Source: SSF53 sp036170535
GTDB taxonomy: Bacteria > Spirochaetota > Leptospiria > Leptospirales > Leptonemataceae
NCBI GenBank assembly: GCA_036170535.1
Contig: JAVHPJ010000159.1
Span: forward strand, 1-37,370
Length of the DNA stretch: 37,370 nucleotides
Direction of reading: 5' to 3'
Below the pieces are notes generated by a model. That model did not search any database. It was not told the origin of the DNA and saw only the letters and a program-made list of their open reading frames with translations. A program made the position numbers and the translations under genes. This document shows, one piece after another, positions 1 through 8,437 of the stretch (its first letter is position 1; each line of letters opens with the position of its first letter).

Positions 1-536
1 GGCGCGTCCGCGCCGACCAGACTCGCCAGATGGCCGCCGGCTGAGTGGCCGATCAGATACAAATGATCGGCGTCGCCCCCGTGCCGGCGAATGTTCATCC
101 GCACCCAGTCAAGGGCCGACCGCACGTCATCGATTTGTTCGTCGATGCTGGCGTCGGGATGCAAACGGTAGTTAATGACCGCTACGGCGACGCCGCGGCG
201 CGCAAGCGCCAGACCCACATTCCAGTACAATCCGAGGATGGGCCGGTAATAGCGCTTGTCCTGGTTGCGCCAGAATCCTCCGTGAATAAACACCGCAGTG
301 GGAAAATCCGTAACGCCGCGCGGAGTAAACAGGTCCAGGCGGTGTTTGGGATTCTCGCTGCCGGCGCGATATACGAAGTCCTCGTGCACCGCCACCTGGT
401 TGCGGTCCAGCAGCGGATCGAGCGCGGAACAGGCGAAAATCCCGACGAGGCTCGCCCCGAGCAGGCCGATCCGGACTGAAGCGCGGCGCCCGGGCGCTCC
501 GATTCCCGAGGTATGCAGGCGGCGTACTGGCAACAT
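1..536 (-). CDS. alpha/beta-hydrolase (carboxylesterase-like) lipoprotein, 3' part outside window
   Basis: This gene runs off the left edge; about 178 N-terminal residues are visible. The ATG at 536-534 is preceded by AGGAG (544-548) with a 7-nt spacer. The N-terminus is basic, then hydrophobic, and ends in IFAC with Cys at about residue 36, which fits a lipoprotein signal peptide. The motif HGGFW supplies the oxyanion hole of the esterase/lipase (HSL or BD-FAE-like) group. GHSAGG close to the window edge carries the nucleophilic serine. The acid and histidine of the triad would lie outside the window. I infer a surface or periplasmic esterase of unknown substrate. The fold call is firm; the lipidation is likely but the lipobox is relaxed. 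Confidence 0.85.
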   Translation of the reverse strand, partial: MLPVRRLHTSGIGAPGRRASVRIGLLGASLVGIFACSALDPLLDRNQVAVHEDFVYRAGSENPKHRLDLFTPRGVTDFPTAVFIHGGFWRNQDKRYYRPILGLYWNVGLALARRGVAVAVINYRLHPDASIDEQIDDVRSALDWVRMNIRRHGGDADHLYLIGHSAGGHLASLVGADA

Positions 537-667
537 GCGACGACTCCTATCCTGCCAACGGCCTGTTGGCCGCCGGACGCGGGGTCGGCTGCACCGCCCC
601 CTTGCATTACGCACGCGAGGAGGAGGCGGTTTTACTTTTTTTCAGGGAACGGGCGGGCCGGCGCGGC
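537..667. other. intergenic stretch, no gene seen
   Basis: These 131 bases lie between the start of the esterase lipoprotein and the stop of the EAL gene. Apart from the esterase ribosome binding site at 544-548 I see no convincing promoter or stem with a T-run. Confidence 0.5.
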
Positions 668-2092
668 TCAGGCCGGCGCGCTGAGGCCGAGATCGCGGGC
701 GAGCAGGAATATATTGCCGCGCTCGCGCAGCTTTTCCGTAAGCTCCGGGTCGCTGAAAATCTGCAGGGCGACGTCCTCGGGCAAATCGCGCATCTCCTCA
801 AAGAGCTCGCGATATTCGAGCACCGGCAGCTTTCCGCAGAACATGTTAGCCTGGTACTGGTGGATGTGCAGCTCCAGCAGGAAACGCAGAGTGTCGACGT
901 CCTCTACGGCCTCCGCCGTAATCAGGGCTTCGCGGTTGTCGGCCAGGCGCTTGCAATAGGAAATGAAGGCGAGGTTGTCGAGAAACTTGGTCCGATCTTC
1001 GTCCGGCTTGAATTTAAAGCTGATTGGATCGAGCTTGAATTCTTTGATCATCTGTCCCAGATCAAGTATTACCTGGTGACTCTGGCTCTTCACGCCGAAG
1101 TCGTCGGCGGCGAAAGTGATGCCGTAGTTGTAAAAATCCTGGCAGACTTCCTTGAGCTTTTTGTCCGTTTCTTCGTAGGGCTTTTCTACCAGCTCAAAGC
1201 GCACGTTGCGCGGATTTAATCCTCTGGCGTGCAAGAGCCGATTCAAGCGCACGACCCGCTCGTGGTTGGAAAAAGTGTCCAGCATGGTCTGCGGAGAAAT
1301 GTTAAACTTCAGCACGCCAGGCGTCTTTTCGCAGGCGATAATCAGCTTTTCGAGTATCAGCAGCTCGATGCGTTCGAGGTCTTCGTCCTCGGGGATGTCA
1401 TTAATCAGCTCGGCGTAGCCGCGATAAACGCCGCCGCCCACGAAGACCTCGCCGCCCTTCACGGAAAACAAGCGCGTGCGCCGATCATAATACACGGTCG
1501 GCTGGATGACCGCTTCATTCGCGTTGCCGCTGAAATAGGTATTTGCCCGGTTGAAATAGGTCCAGCTCCAGCGAATCAGGTTATCCTTGAGGTTCTTCAC
1601 CGCAGAGCGATACAGAACATCGTACACCTCGTTCACGCTGGATACGAAGTTGCACTGCGTGCGCGCCACGCCGAAGCTGAAGTTGCAGATTCGCTTGCGG
1701 TGGCACTCCTCGTGGAAACGACCGACGGCGTTATCAACGTTCGGGAAGCGGGCGGAATCCGCATTATGCAGCGGAGATATGCCCATCAGGAGACTGCGCT
1801 CGTCGTCGATAAAGTGGAAGCCGTATTCCACGCCGGAAAGGTCGAAAACGGAGCTGATTCGACTGCGCAAGAGATCGATGAACTCGAGCAGGCTTAAGCC
1901 TTGAATGCTCTCAAAACGAATAAAAAAGAGCGGCTTTCCGCGGTTTGCGTCGATGAAGTCGCGCTTGAAAGACTCCAGGTCGCGGAGTCCCAGAAAACGC
2001 TGCTCGCCTTCGTCGAAGCTTGCCGCGTCCGGCGCGGGGTGCGCCGCATCGGCCGCGGCGGTCCGGTCGTCGTGTTGCGTTTCTGGATCCAT
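668..2092 (-). CDS. EAL-domain protein with a degenerate GGDEF-like N-terminal half
   Basis: The 474-residue protein is predicted to bind or hydrolyse cyclic di-GMP. Residues about 50-180 look like a GGDEF fold that has lost its signature loop (FSFGVAR near 138-143 resembles the C-terminal GGDEF core). Residues about 190-440 are an EAL domain. The signature itself is altered to EVF (E215), but the other metal and catalytic positions appear present: N264 (FNIS), E300 (FELVE), D330-D331 (DDFG), K353 (FKLD), E394 (AEAVE) and Q414. It may therefore still be a phosphodiesterase, although the loop after DDFG (VKSQS) is not canonical. There is no signal peptide or membrane segment, so it is cytosolic. 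It is divergent from the cyclic-nucleotide-domain gene at 2254. The ATG at 2092 has no clear SD. Confidence 0.85.
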   Translation of the reverse strand: MDPETQHDDRTAAADAAHPAPDAASFDEGEQRFLGLRDLESFKRDFIDANRGKPLFFIRFESIQGLSLLEFIDLLRSRISSVFDLSGVEYGFHFIDDERSLLMGISPLHNADSARFPNVDNAVGRFHEECHRKRICNFSFGVARTQCNFVSSVNEVYDVLYRSAVKNLKDNLIRWSWTYFNRANTYFSGNANEAVIQPTVYYDRRTRLFSVKGGEVFVGGGVYRGYAELINDIPEDEDLERIELLILEKLIIACEKTPGVLKFNISPQTMLDTFSNHERVVRLNRLLHARGLNPRNVRFELVEKPYEETDKKLKEVCQDFYNYGITFAADDFGVKSQSHQVILDLGQMIKEFKLDPISFKFKPDEDRTKFLDNLAFISYCKRLADNREALITAEAVEDVDTLRFLLELHIHQYQANMFCGKLPVLEYRELFEEMRDLPEDVALQIFSDPELTEKLRERGNIFLLARDLGLSAPA

Positions 2093-2253
2093 ACTCGTTC
2101 AGGGACGTAGTCGCGCCAGAAAATGAGCGGGCATTCTGCGTCCTGTCAACATCCTTTTGAGTCTCCCGCCCCCGGGGAATACACGATTCTCACCGCCCGC
2201 GCCTGGATTTTTCTTGCAGCGCGCGCGATTGCACAGGAGACAAACGCAGAACC
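2093..2253. promoter_or_regulatory. divergent promoter region between EAL and MBL-CNB genes
   Basis: These 161 bases separate two divergent start codons and must hold both promoters. AGGAGA at 2235-2240 is the best SD for the plus-strand gene, 13 nt from its ATG, which is further than usual. I could not assign -35 and -10 boxes with confidence. Confidence 0.4.
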
Positions 2254-4425
2254 ATGATTACCGTCAGTCTGACTCGTCCCTACACTACGTTGCCGCGCGG
2301 CGGATATTTGCTCGAGACCTCCGCCGGCTACATGCAGGTCGGCGCCCCGCCGGAAACTATCAAGGACACAATGCACCTGCCCCAGGGCACCCCGAACATC
2401 TTCGTTTTGCCCAATCAGCTCTTTCATGTGCACAAGGGCATCACCCTGGCGGAAATCGAGTTTCCAATTTATTGGAATTTCTTCTTTCGAAAGAAAAAAA
2501 CCTACGTCGTCTGCACCCGGGAACAGCGCGATCGCTTCAAAGTCGTTCTGCAAGAGTCCCTTTTTGGTCCGGAGAAGATCGACCTGCGTTCGGAATACGT
2601 AGGCGGCGACCAGGCCTTTGGCTTTCCCAATATGTCGGCCGAGATCGAGTACTTCGGCGGCGGGCGAACGCTGGAAGACCACGTCCAGTTCGTCGTCTTT
2701 AATCGGCAGGGCCGCGTGCGAATCAACGATGTGGAGATCCTGAAGGAAGAACACAGCTTTCGCATTGAGGACTCAAAAATGGGGCGGGTCACGGATCTGC
2801 CGGCGGAGATCGCATTTAACATCATCTACGAAACCGGCGAGCGGCCGCCGGAACCATTTCAGCCGCCGATTCTCGGCATCACCTGTTTGGGGCCGAGCAC
2901 CGGCTTTGACCCGGAAGAAAATACCAGCGGTTTTATTCTGTGGATCAATCGTCAGGGCGTTATGATCGACCCGCCGGTAAACTCGACCGAGTGGCTGCGC
3001 CAGTCTAATGTAAATCCGCGGTCGATTAACTCAATTATTCTCACGCACTGCCACGCCGACCATGACGCGGGAACTTTTCAAAAGATTCTGGAAGAAGGCA
3101 AAATCACCATCTACACTACGGAAACGGTCATCTATTCATTCATTCGCAAATACAACGCGCTCACCGGGATCGCCATCAAGGAATTGTTCGAGCTGTTCGA
3201 ATTCGTGCCAGTTGTCATTGGCAAACCGTATGTGATCAACGGCGCGGAGTTTCGCTTCAACTACGCGCTGCATTCAATTCCCAGTTTGTGCTTCGACTTT
3301 ACCTTCGAAGACCAGAGCTTCATGTACTCGTCGGACCACTTAAACGACCCGGCGCGTTTCAAGGAACTGCGCGAAAAGGGCGTGCTCACGGATACGCGCT
3401 ACCGCGATCTGATGGATTTTCCCTGGCACCACAAAATCATTTATCACGAAGCGGGCGCGCCGCCGCTGCACACGTCGATTGAGTTTTTGAACTCGCTGCC
3501 GCCGGAAATCCAGAAGAAGATCTACTGCTATCACATTCCTAAATCCCGCTTTCCCGCCGACACGCAGCTGAATCTGTGCAAATTCGGCATTGAGAACACG
3601 GTCTATCCTGAGATCACGCCGCCGCGGTACACGGAGGCGGTCCGCATCCTGGACGCGCTGGCCAACGTCGATATTTTCCGGGATTTCCCGCTCTCCAAGG
3701 CTAAAGAGTTTCTTCAAATTGCGGAAGAAGAGTTTTTCAAGCGCGGCGAAACCATTATCCGCAAAAACACGCCGGGCGATCGTTTTTACATTATACTCAG
3801 CGGCAACGTAAAGCTGGCCGGCATCGAGCACGACGAAGAGGGACTAACGGAAACCAAGCGTTACGGCTCCTATGAGTATTTTGGCGAGGCGTCCCTGATT
3901 CTGGAGCAGCCGCGCAACGCCGATGTTGTGGCGGAGACGGATGTAACCGCGCTGACCATTGAAAAAGCGCGCTTCCTGAACTTTATTAAGGGTTCCGAGC
4001 TTCTGCAGCGTTTTGCGCGTCTGAACGAAATTCGCCGTACAGGCACCTGGGACATCCTGTCTAACTCGCGCTTTTTTAAAGGCGCAACCTCCGCCCAGCG
4101 CACCCAACTGGAATTGCTCATGGAAGGCCCGGAGATTTTTGAAGAGGGCGAGCTGCTGATCAAACAGGGCGAAATCTACACTGAGGCCTTTATCATCCGC
4201 AGCGGCATCGTGGAGGTTCTGCAAAACGGCCAGGTTATCGACAATCTGGCGCGCGGCGACTTCTGCGGCGAAATTTATCAACTGCAGAAGGAAAGTCAGG
4301 CGAACTATTCGTTTCGCGCCTCGATGAACGTGGCGGCGTATCGCATTGCGCGACACCGGCTGGCCGAGTACGTTCTGCACAATCCCGGCGTCTACATGCG
4401 ACTCAACTATGTCTATGGCGCCTGA
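2254..4425 (+). CDS. metallo-beta-lactamase-fold protein with two C-terminal cyclic-nucleotide-binding domains
   Basis: A 723-residue soluble protein. Residues about 205-430 form a metallo-beta-lactamase fold: THCHADHD (H265, H267, D269, H270) is the HxHxDH metal motif, and H340, D361 (SSDH) and H406 are candidates for the remaining ligands. CNB domain 1 (about 475-580) has a near-canonical phosphate-binding cassette, FGEAS (543-547) with R554, so it may bind cAMP or cGMP. CNB domain 2 (about 600-705) is degenerate, with CGEIY and no equivalent arginine. The first 200 residues match nothing I recognise. The layout suggests a hydrolase, possibly a phosphodiesterase, gated by a cyclic nucleotide; this is inference. 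It is divergent from the EAL gene, and its 3' end overlaps the convergent acetyltransferase gene by 13 bp. Confidence 0.88.
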   Translation: MITVSLTRPYTTLPRGGYLLETSAGYMQVGAPPETIKDTMHLPQGTPNIFVLPNQLFHVHKGITLAEIEFPIYWNFFFRKKKTYVVCTREQRDRFKVVLQESLFGPEKIDLRSEYVGGDQAFGFPNMSAEIEYFGGGRTLEDHVQFVVFNRQGRVRINDVEILKEEHSFRIEDSKMGRVTDLPAEIAFNIIYETGERPPEPFQPPILGITCLGPSTGFDPEENTSGFILWINRQGVMIDPPVNSTEWLRQSNVNPRSINSIILTHCHADHDAGTFQKILEEGKITIYTTETVIYSFIRKYNALTGIAIKELFELFEFVPVVIGKPYVINGAEFRFNYALHSIPSLCFDFTFEDQSFMYSSDHLNDPARFKELREKGVLTDTRYRDLMDFPWHHKIIYHEAGAPPLHTSIEFLNSLPPEIQKKIYCYHIPKSRFPADTQLNLCKFGIENTVYPEITPPRYTEAVRILDALANVDIFRDFPLSKAKEFLQIAEEEFFKRGETIIRKNTPGDRFYIILSGNVKLAGIEHDEEGLTETKRYGSYEYFGEASLILEQPRNADVVAETDVTALTIEKARFLNFIKGSELLQRFARLNEIRRTGTWDILSNSRFFKGATSAQRTQLELLMEGPEIFEEGELLIKQGEIYTEAFIIRSGIVEVLQNGQVIDNLARGDFCGEIYQLQKESQANYSFRASMNVAAYRIARHRLAEYVLHNPGVYMRLNYVYGA

Positions 4426-5006
4426 CGGCCCGCGCGCCACTCGTCTTCCAGCAGACTGAGCGAATATTCGCTCCAGTAGTCGCCGTTCACAAGTACGACG
4501 TCGCGGTGCAATCCTTCTTTCTTGAATCCGAGGCCCTCATACAGCTTGAGGGCCGGCGTGTTCCAGGTGTACACGCGCAGATCCACGCGATGCAACTTTA
4601 ATCGCGCGTAGGCCAGCTCCAACGCAAGCGTGAGCATCCGGCGGCCCAGGCCGCGACCGCGCAAATTGCGATCAATCAGCACTTTCGAAAGCGTGGCCGC
4701 ACGGTGCTTCTGATCCAGGCGCGCTAATTCCACAAAGCCGGCGAAAGCGTCCGAGCCGCCGGCGCAGTATTTGAGGCAAATCCGGCCCGGTCGGCCCCGG
4801 TAGCGGACATTGACATGCCGCTTCCAGGTCTCCAGAGTCAGCGGGGCTTCCAGCGCGCGCCCGGCCCACTGCACCAGATCGCGCTCGGTTTGTATATTTG
4901 CGAGCACGCGCGGGGCGTCCTCCACGGGAAACGGGAGAATGCGCCCGCCAGCGTTCAGGGCCACGAGCGGGGGCGCGAGCCGATGGGTGCGAGCGCTGCC
5001 ATGCAT
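4413..5006 (-). CDS. GNAT-family N-acetyltransferase
   Basis: The reading frame is open further upstream, but the extra part lies inside the methyltransferase gene, so I place the start at the ATG at 5006-5004. That leaves 197 residues and a 20-nt gap after the methyltransferase stop. RGRGLGRRM is GNAT motif A (acetyl-CoA pyrophosphate loop). WNTPALKLYEGLGFKKEG is motif B and resembles RimJ/RimL or spermidine-acetyltransferase-like proteins. The substrate is unknown. It is probably cotranscribed with the methyltransferase. The stop overlaps the convergent MBL-CNB gene by 13 bp. No clear SD is visible, so the start is the least certain part. Confidence 0.85.
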   Translation of the reverse strand: MHGSARTHRLAPPLVALNAGGRILPFPVEDAPRVLANIQTERDLVQWAGRALEAPLTLETWKRHVNVRYRGRPGRICLKYCAGGSDAFAGFVELARLDQKHRAATLSKVLIDRNLRGRGLGRRMLTLALELAYARLKLHRVDLRVYTWNTPALKLYEGLGFKKEGLHRDVVLVNGDYWSEYSLSLLEDEWRAGRQAP

Positions 5007-5026
5007 AGCAATCGCGACAGAATTTG

Positions 5027-6562
5027 TCAGCGGCGAGAAATGTAGAAGAGATTTTTTACGCGGCCGGGTTGCGCCCAGCTCTTGGTGCCGCCCATGCGAA
5101 ACGAGGCCAGAAAACGGGCCGCGTCCTGTGAGGCCAGAAATCCCGCGCAGGCCTGCGCCTCCGGGATGGAATAACAGGGCACGTAGGCCTGCAGAGCCTG
5201 ATTGGGCTGCCAGGGTCGACCTTCGAAATTGGAAAAAATCACCGGATTCATGGTCCGACCGCCAAAGGCGCGCCAGACGACCTTGTACGGGGCGAAACTG
5301 TAGCGACCCACGCCCAAAAGCGACCACCAACGACCGCGCGCCACCAGCGAACGAATCAGCACGCCCTTGCGGGCGACGAGTTCCGCCCGAATATCGCGCA
5401 GGTAGGCCAGCGTACGCGGATAGGCGGCGAGCTTTTCGAGCGTCAACGGCTGCCCGGTTGCGGGATCATAGGCCAACAGAATAAATTGCGCCGGCTCGCT
5501 CGCGCCAGCGAGATTTCCGGCTGTAATCAGGGGAAAGAGCAGGTCGCGTTCCAGCTCGCGTTCGCCCAGGGGCGTGGCGGCGCGAAACAAATTCTTCGAC
5601 GCCGCGCCTGTAAGCATAAGGTAGCGATTCGCTCCGCAGGTGTTTGCGCCCTGGCGCGGCCGCGCGTGCGCCGGCAGGGCCAACCGCGCGGAGAGTCCCA
5701 CGTCCGCTTGCGCCCGGTCGCGTACAGCCAGCGGGCCGTCCGGTCCGCCGATCGGAGATGCGAGGTGCGGTTGCCAGCGACCGTGCAGGTAAATGTTACA
5801 CGGCACGGGATAGTGCGTGCCGGCATCGCGCCTGAAAAACGCCGCGCCGTAGCGCGTGGACACGCCGGGAAAAGCGTCGACGCCGTGAAAATCGTAGAGC
5901 TCTTCCAGACTGTAGTCGACTCCGCGGGCGGTAAAGCGGCGGAAAATGCAGTGGGCGCCGGGATTCAAAAACAAGGAAAGCGGCAGAAAAAAACACGCCA
6001 CGCCGCCCGGATTGAGATACTCAACGATGCTGCGCGCGACAAAGAGCGCGGCCACGTCCACGCGCGAGCCGCCCAGCAGCACCTGCCGCTTGTTCAGAAC
6101 CAGGCCGTAGCGTTTGTAAACCGGCTTTAACTCGCGCTTGTAGTCGTCCGGCAGATCATTGAAGTTTTTCCAGGGCGGATTGCCGATGAGTATGTCGGCC
6201 CGGCAGGGAAAATCAGCCAGCAAAGCGTCCGCGCACAGGAAATTCTGCGGACGCATGCGCGCACGGATTTCCGGCGGCAGGCGCTCAAAGAAAGCCAGCA
6301 GATTGCGCTCGCGCAATTCAACGCCGTACAGTCGCTCCAGCGGCAGACGATTTACGTCCGCGCCCAGCTCCAGCGCTCCGCTGATCAGACCGGCGAAGAT
6401 ATCCCCCTGCCCCATGGCGGGATCGAGCAGCGTGGCGCCGTCGAGCCAGCGGCGTACGAGGTTGCGTCGGTCCAGCAGCCAGCGGACCCACACGGCGGGC
6501 GTAAAAACCTCGCCAATGGCGCCGGATCCGGCCGCTCCGCTAACTTCCGATCCCTGGTACAC
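5027..6562 (-). CDS. N6-adenine DNA methyltransferase, TaqI/type IIG-like, solitary
   Basis: A 511-residue protein. GEVFTP (18-22) is motif X-like, LLDPAMGQGDIF (45-56) is motif I (AdoMet binding) and IGNPPW (126-131) is catalytic motif IV of the gamma-type N6-adenine methylases. The C-terminal half (LLFPLITAGNL and AFGGRTMNPVIFS) resembles the target-recognition part of Eco57I/type IIG enzymes. The N-terminus goes straight into the methylase, so the nuclease domain of a type IIG fusion is absent, and no restriction gene is adjacent. The start is GTG at 6562 with GGAG 7 nt upstream. It could be a regulatory orphan methylase, a remnant, or the guard of a distant system. Confidence 0.85.
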   Translation of the reverse strand: MYQGSEVSGAAGSGAIGEVFTPAVWVRWLLDRRNLVRRWLDGATLLDPAMGQGDIFAGLISGALELGADVNRLPLERLYGVELRERNLLAFFERLPPEIRARMRPQNFLCADALLADFPCRADILIGNPPWKNFNDLPDDYKRELKPVYKRYGLVLNKRQVLLGGSRVDVAALFVARSIVEYLNPGGVACFFLPLSLFLNPGAHCIFRRFTARGVDYSLEELYDFHGVDAFPGVSTRYGAAFFRRDAGTHYPVPCNIYLHGRWQPHLASPIGGPDGPLAVRDRAQADVGLSARLALPAHARPRQGANTCGANRYLMLTGAASKNLFRAATPLGERELERDLLFPLITAGNLAGASEPAQFILLAYDPATGQPLTLEKLAAYPRTLAYLRDIRAELVARKGVLIRSLVARGRWWSLLGVGRYSFAPYKVVWRAFGGRTMNPVIFSNFEGRPWQPNQALQAYVPCYSIPEAQACAGFLASQDAARFLASFRMGGTKSWAQPGRVKNLFYISRR

Positions 6563-6832
6563 AGCGGCGCTCCGAATCTGACAGAACCAAGTATTTGTTT
6601 GCTCATGTCAGCATTTATAAGCGCCGGATCTCAAAATCTGGCTTGAGTCTCCGTTTCCTGAGACGCCTGGCGGGAAACGCCAGCGCCGGGCGGCGCGGCA
6701 AGATCATCTTGACAGCCGCACTGCAACTGCTGAGTTGGGACAGCGAGCTTTCGCTCCGGTGATTGAAGTGAATCGAGTTCTTTCCACAAACGTGCTGAAT
6801 TTGCGCGCTCTGCGCACGTGGAAGGAATTGCT
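6563..6832. other. divergent intergenic region, 270 bases, promoters inferred
   Basis: This is the longest non-coding stretch in the window, between the divergent methyltransferase and ABC-F starts. A TTGACA hexamer lies at 6709-6714 on the plus strand but no good -10 follows at 16-18 bp. A small hairpin, CTGGCG/CGCCAG with a GGAAA loop, occupies 6667-6683. I see no convincing small gene. Confidence 0.4.
6821..6826 (+). promoter_or_regulatory. ribosome binding site GAAGGA that decides the ABC-F start
   Basis: GAAGGA ends 6 nt before a TTG at 6833. It lies downstream of the GTG at 6818, so it cannot serve that codon and favours the TTG. Confidence 0.6.
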
Positions 6833-8437
6833 TTGCCAACTATCGCCGCCAATCACATCACCCTGATCGCCCCCGACGGCCGCGTCTTGCTGGCCGACGC
6901 CAGCTTTGCACGCAGCTCCGGTCGCACTGCGCTTGTTGGACCCAACGGCGCGGGAAAATCGTTGTTGTTACGCGCCCTGACGGGCGACTATCCCGTGCAA
7001 CGCGGGCGAATTCAGCGACCCGACTCGCTCGGATACTTTGAACAGCAGGACGGCGGCTCGTCCACAGGCAACCTGCCGCTGATTTCGTATTTCTCTATGG
7101 ACGCGCGGTATTGCGCTGTGCGCCGCGCCCTCGCCGGCGCGGGAACGCCAGCCGATCTGGATCTCGATCTCGCGGGCGAGGACTGGCACCTGCCGGAGAC
7201 CCTCGAACAGGTCCTGAATGAGGCCGGCCTGGGCGGACGCGATCCCTTATCGTCCGCCGCCGCGCTTTCCAGCGGCGAGCTGGCGCGATTGCGGTTGGCG
7301 GCGGTGTTTTTTGACGCGCCACGGTTTTTGTTGCTCGATGAACCCACCAACCATCTCGATGCGGCCGGGCGCGCGTGGCTCGCGCGGCTGCTGAGCGTCT
7401 ACCGCGGCGCCGTACTTTTTACGAGCCACGATCGGCGTTTGCTCGCCTGCGCCGATTCCGTGCTCGAACTGAGACCGCCGACGCTGCTGAATTTTACGGG
7501 CGATTACGCGGACTGGCGAGCGGCACGCACAGCGGAGTTGGATCAGCGCGAGCGCCGGGCCCAGGCCGCGCAACGCAGCCTGCAAAAATTGCGGCGCGCT
7601 GCACAGGCCAACGACGAGCGCCAGAGGCGCCGCATGGCGCAGGGCGAACGCAGTTCCACGAGCGGGATGCCGCGCATCCTGCGCGGAATGCAAAAGCGCG
7701 CCGGCGAGGCGACGCTGGGCAAACTGACCCGCGTTTTCGAGAATCGATTGAGCGAGGCCGAAGACGCGCTGGCGACAGCGCGCGCCGGGCGTATTCGCCG
7801 CGCCGCTCCGCGCCTGGCGGGCGATGATCGCAGCCAGGCGCGCGGCCGCGAAACTTTCTATTTGCGAGCAGTGAATTGCGAGTATGAACGCGGGCGGCCG
7901 GTTTTTCGCGAACCGATCAGCCTGTGGCTCGGCGGCGGCGAGCGCCTCGCCGTGCGCGGAAGAAATGGGTCCGGCAAAACGACCCTCGCCCGCTTGCTGA
8001 CCGGAGAAATCCCGGCCGCCATGGGCGAGCTGCGTTTGCCAGAGCGCGTAAAGCGTCTGGAGCAAACGCTGGCCCTGCTGAATCCGGAGCTTTCGTTGCT
8101 TGAAAATCTTCGCACCGCGGCGCGGCCGGACACGGATCCGACGGAACTGCGCACGCGCCTCGGAGGATTTCTCTTCTATGGCGACGAACAGCTCAAAAAG
8201 CCCGGCGAACTCAGCGGCGGCGAACGGATGCGCGCCGCATTGGCCTGTGCGTTTGCCAACGACTCAGCGCCGCCGGATCTGCTGATCCTCGACGAACCGA
8301 CCAATCACCTCGACCTGGAATCGATCGAAGCCCTCGAAGCGTTTTTAAGCGATTATTCCGGCGCGCTGCTTGTAATCTCGCACGATCCGGAGTTTCTCGC
8401 GGCGCTCCGGTTGGATCGCGTCTACGATCTTTCCTGA
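6833..8437 (+). CDS. ABC-F family ATPase, ribosome-associated
   Basis: A soluble protein with two ABC domains and no membrane part. ABC1 has Walker A GPNGAGKS, signature LSSGE and Walker B LLLDEPTNHLD. ABC2 has GRNGSGKTT, LSGGE and LILDEPTNHLD. An arginine-rich linker sits between them, as in the P-site tRNA-interacting motif of ABC-F translation factors. Members bind the ribosomal E site and relieve stalling or confer ribosome-drug protection; which role applies here cannot be told. I start at TTG 6833 (534 residues) because of the SD and because the product then begins PTIAANHITL, as family members do. GTG 6818 would add five residues. Its end overlaps the convergent thiolase-like gene by 16 bp. 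Confidence 0.9.
   Translation: MPTIAANHITLIAPDGRVLLADASFARSSGRTALVGPNGAGKSLLLRALTGDYPVQRGRIQRPDSLGYFEQQDGGSSTGNLPLISYFSMDARYCAVRRALAGAGTPADLDLDLAGEDWHLPETLEQVLNEAGLGGRDPLSSAAALSSGELARLRLAAVFFDAPRFLLLDEPTNHLDAAGRAWLARLLSVYRGAVLFTSHDRRLLACADSVLELRPPTLLNFTGDYADWRAARTAELDQRERRAQAAQRSLQKLRRAAQANDERQRRRMAQGERSSTSGMPRILRGMQKRAGEATLGKLTRVFENRLSEAEDALATARAGRIRRAAPRLAGDDRSQARGRETFYLRAVNCEYERGRPVFREPISLWLGGGERLAVRGRNGSGKTTLARLLTGEIPAAMGELRLPERVKRLEQTLALLNPELSLLENLRTAARPDTDPTELRTRLGGFLFYGDEQLKKPGELSGGERMRAALACAFANDSAPPDLLILDEPTNHLDLESIEALEAFLSDYSGALLVISHDPEFLAALRLDRVYDLS

Noticed and set aside
45..479. Open plus-strand frame of 144 codons at the left edge
   Set aside because: It runs antisense to the esterase frame, which has a lipobox, HGGFW and GHSAGG motifs; the plus-strand product has no recognisable feature.
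5007..5330. N-terminal extension of the acetyltransferase frame
   Set aside because: It lies wholly inside the methyltransferase coding region and has shadow-like composition; ATG 5006 is sufficient for a complete GNAT domain.
6667..6683. Hairpin CTGGCG-GGAAA-CGCCAG as a terminator
   Set aside because: It sits between divergent starts, has a short stem and no T-run.
6615..6839. Possible small minus-strand genes of 73-74 codons before the ABC-F gene
   Set aside because: No SD, no motif, and position over the inferred promoter region.
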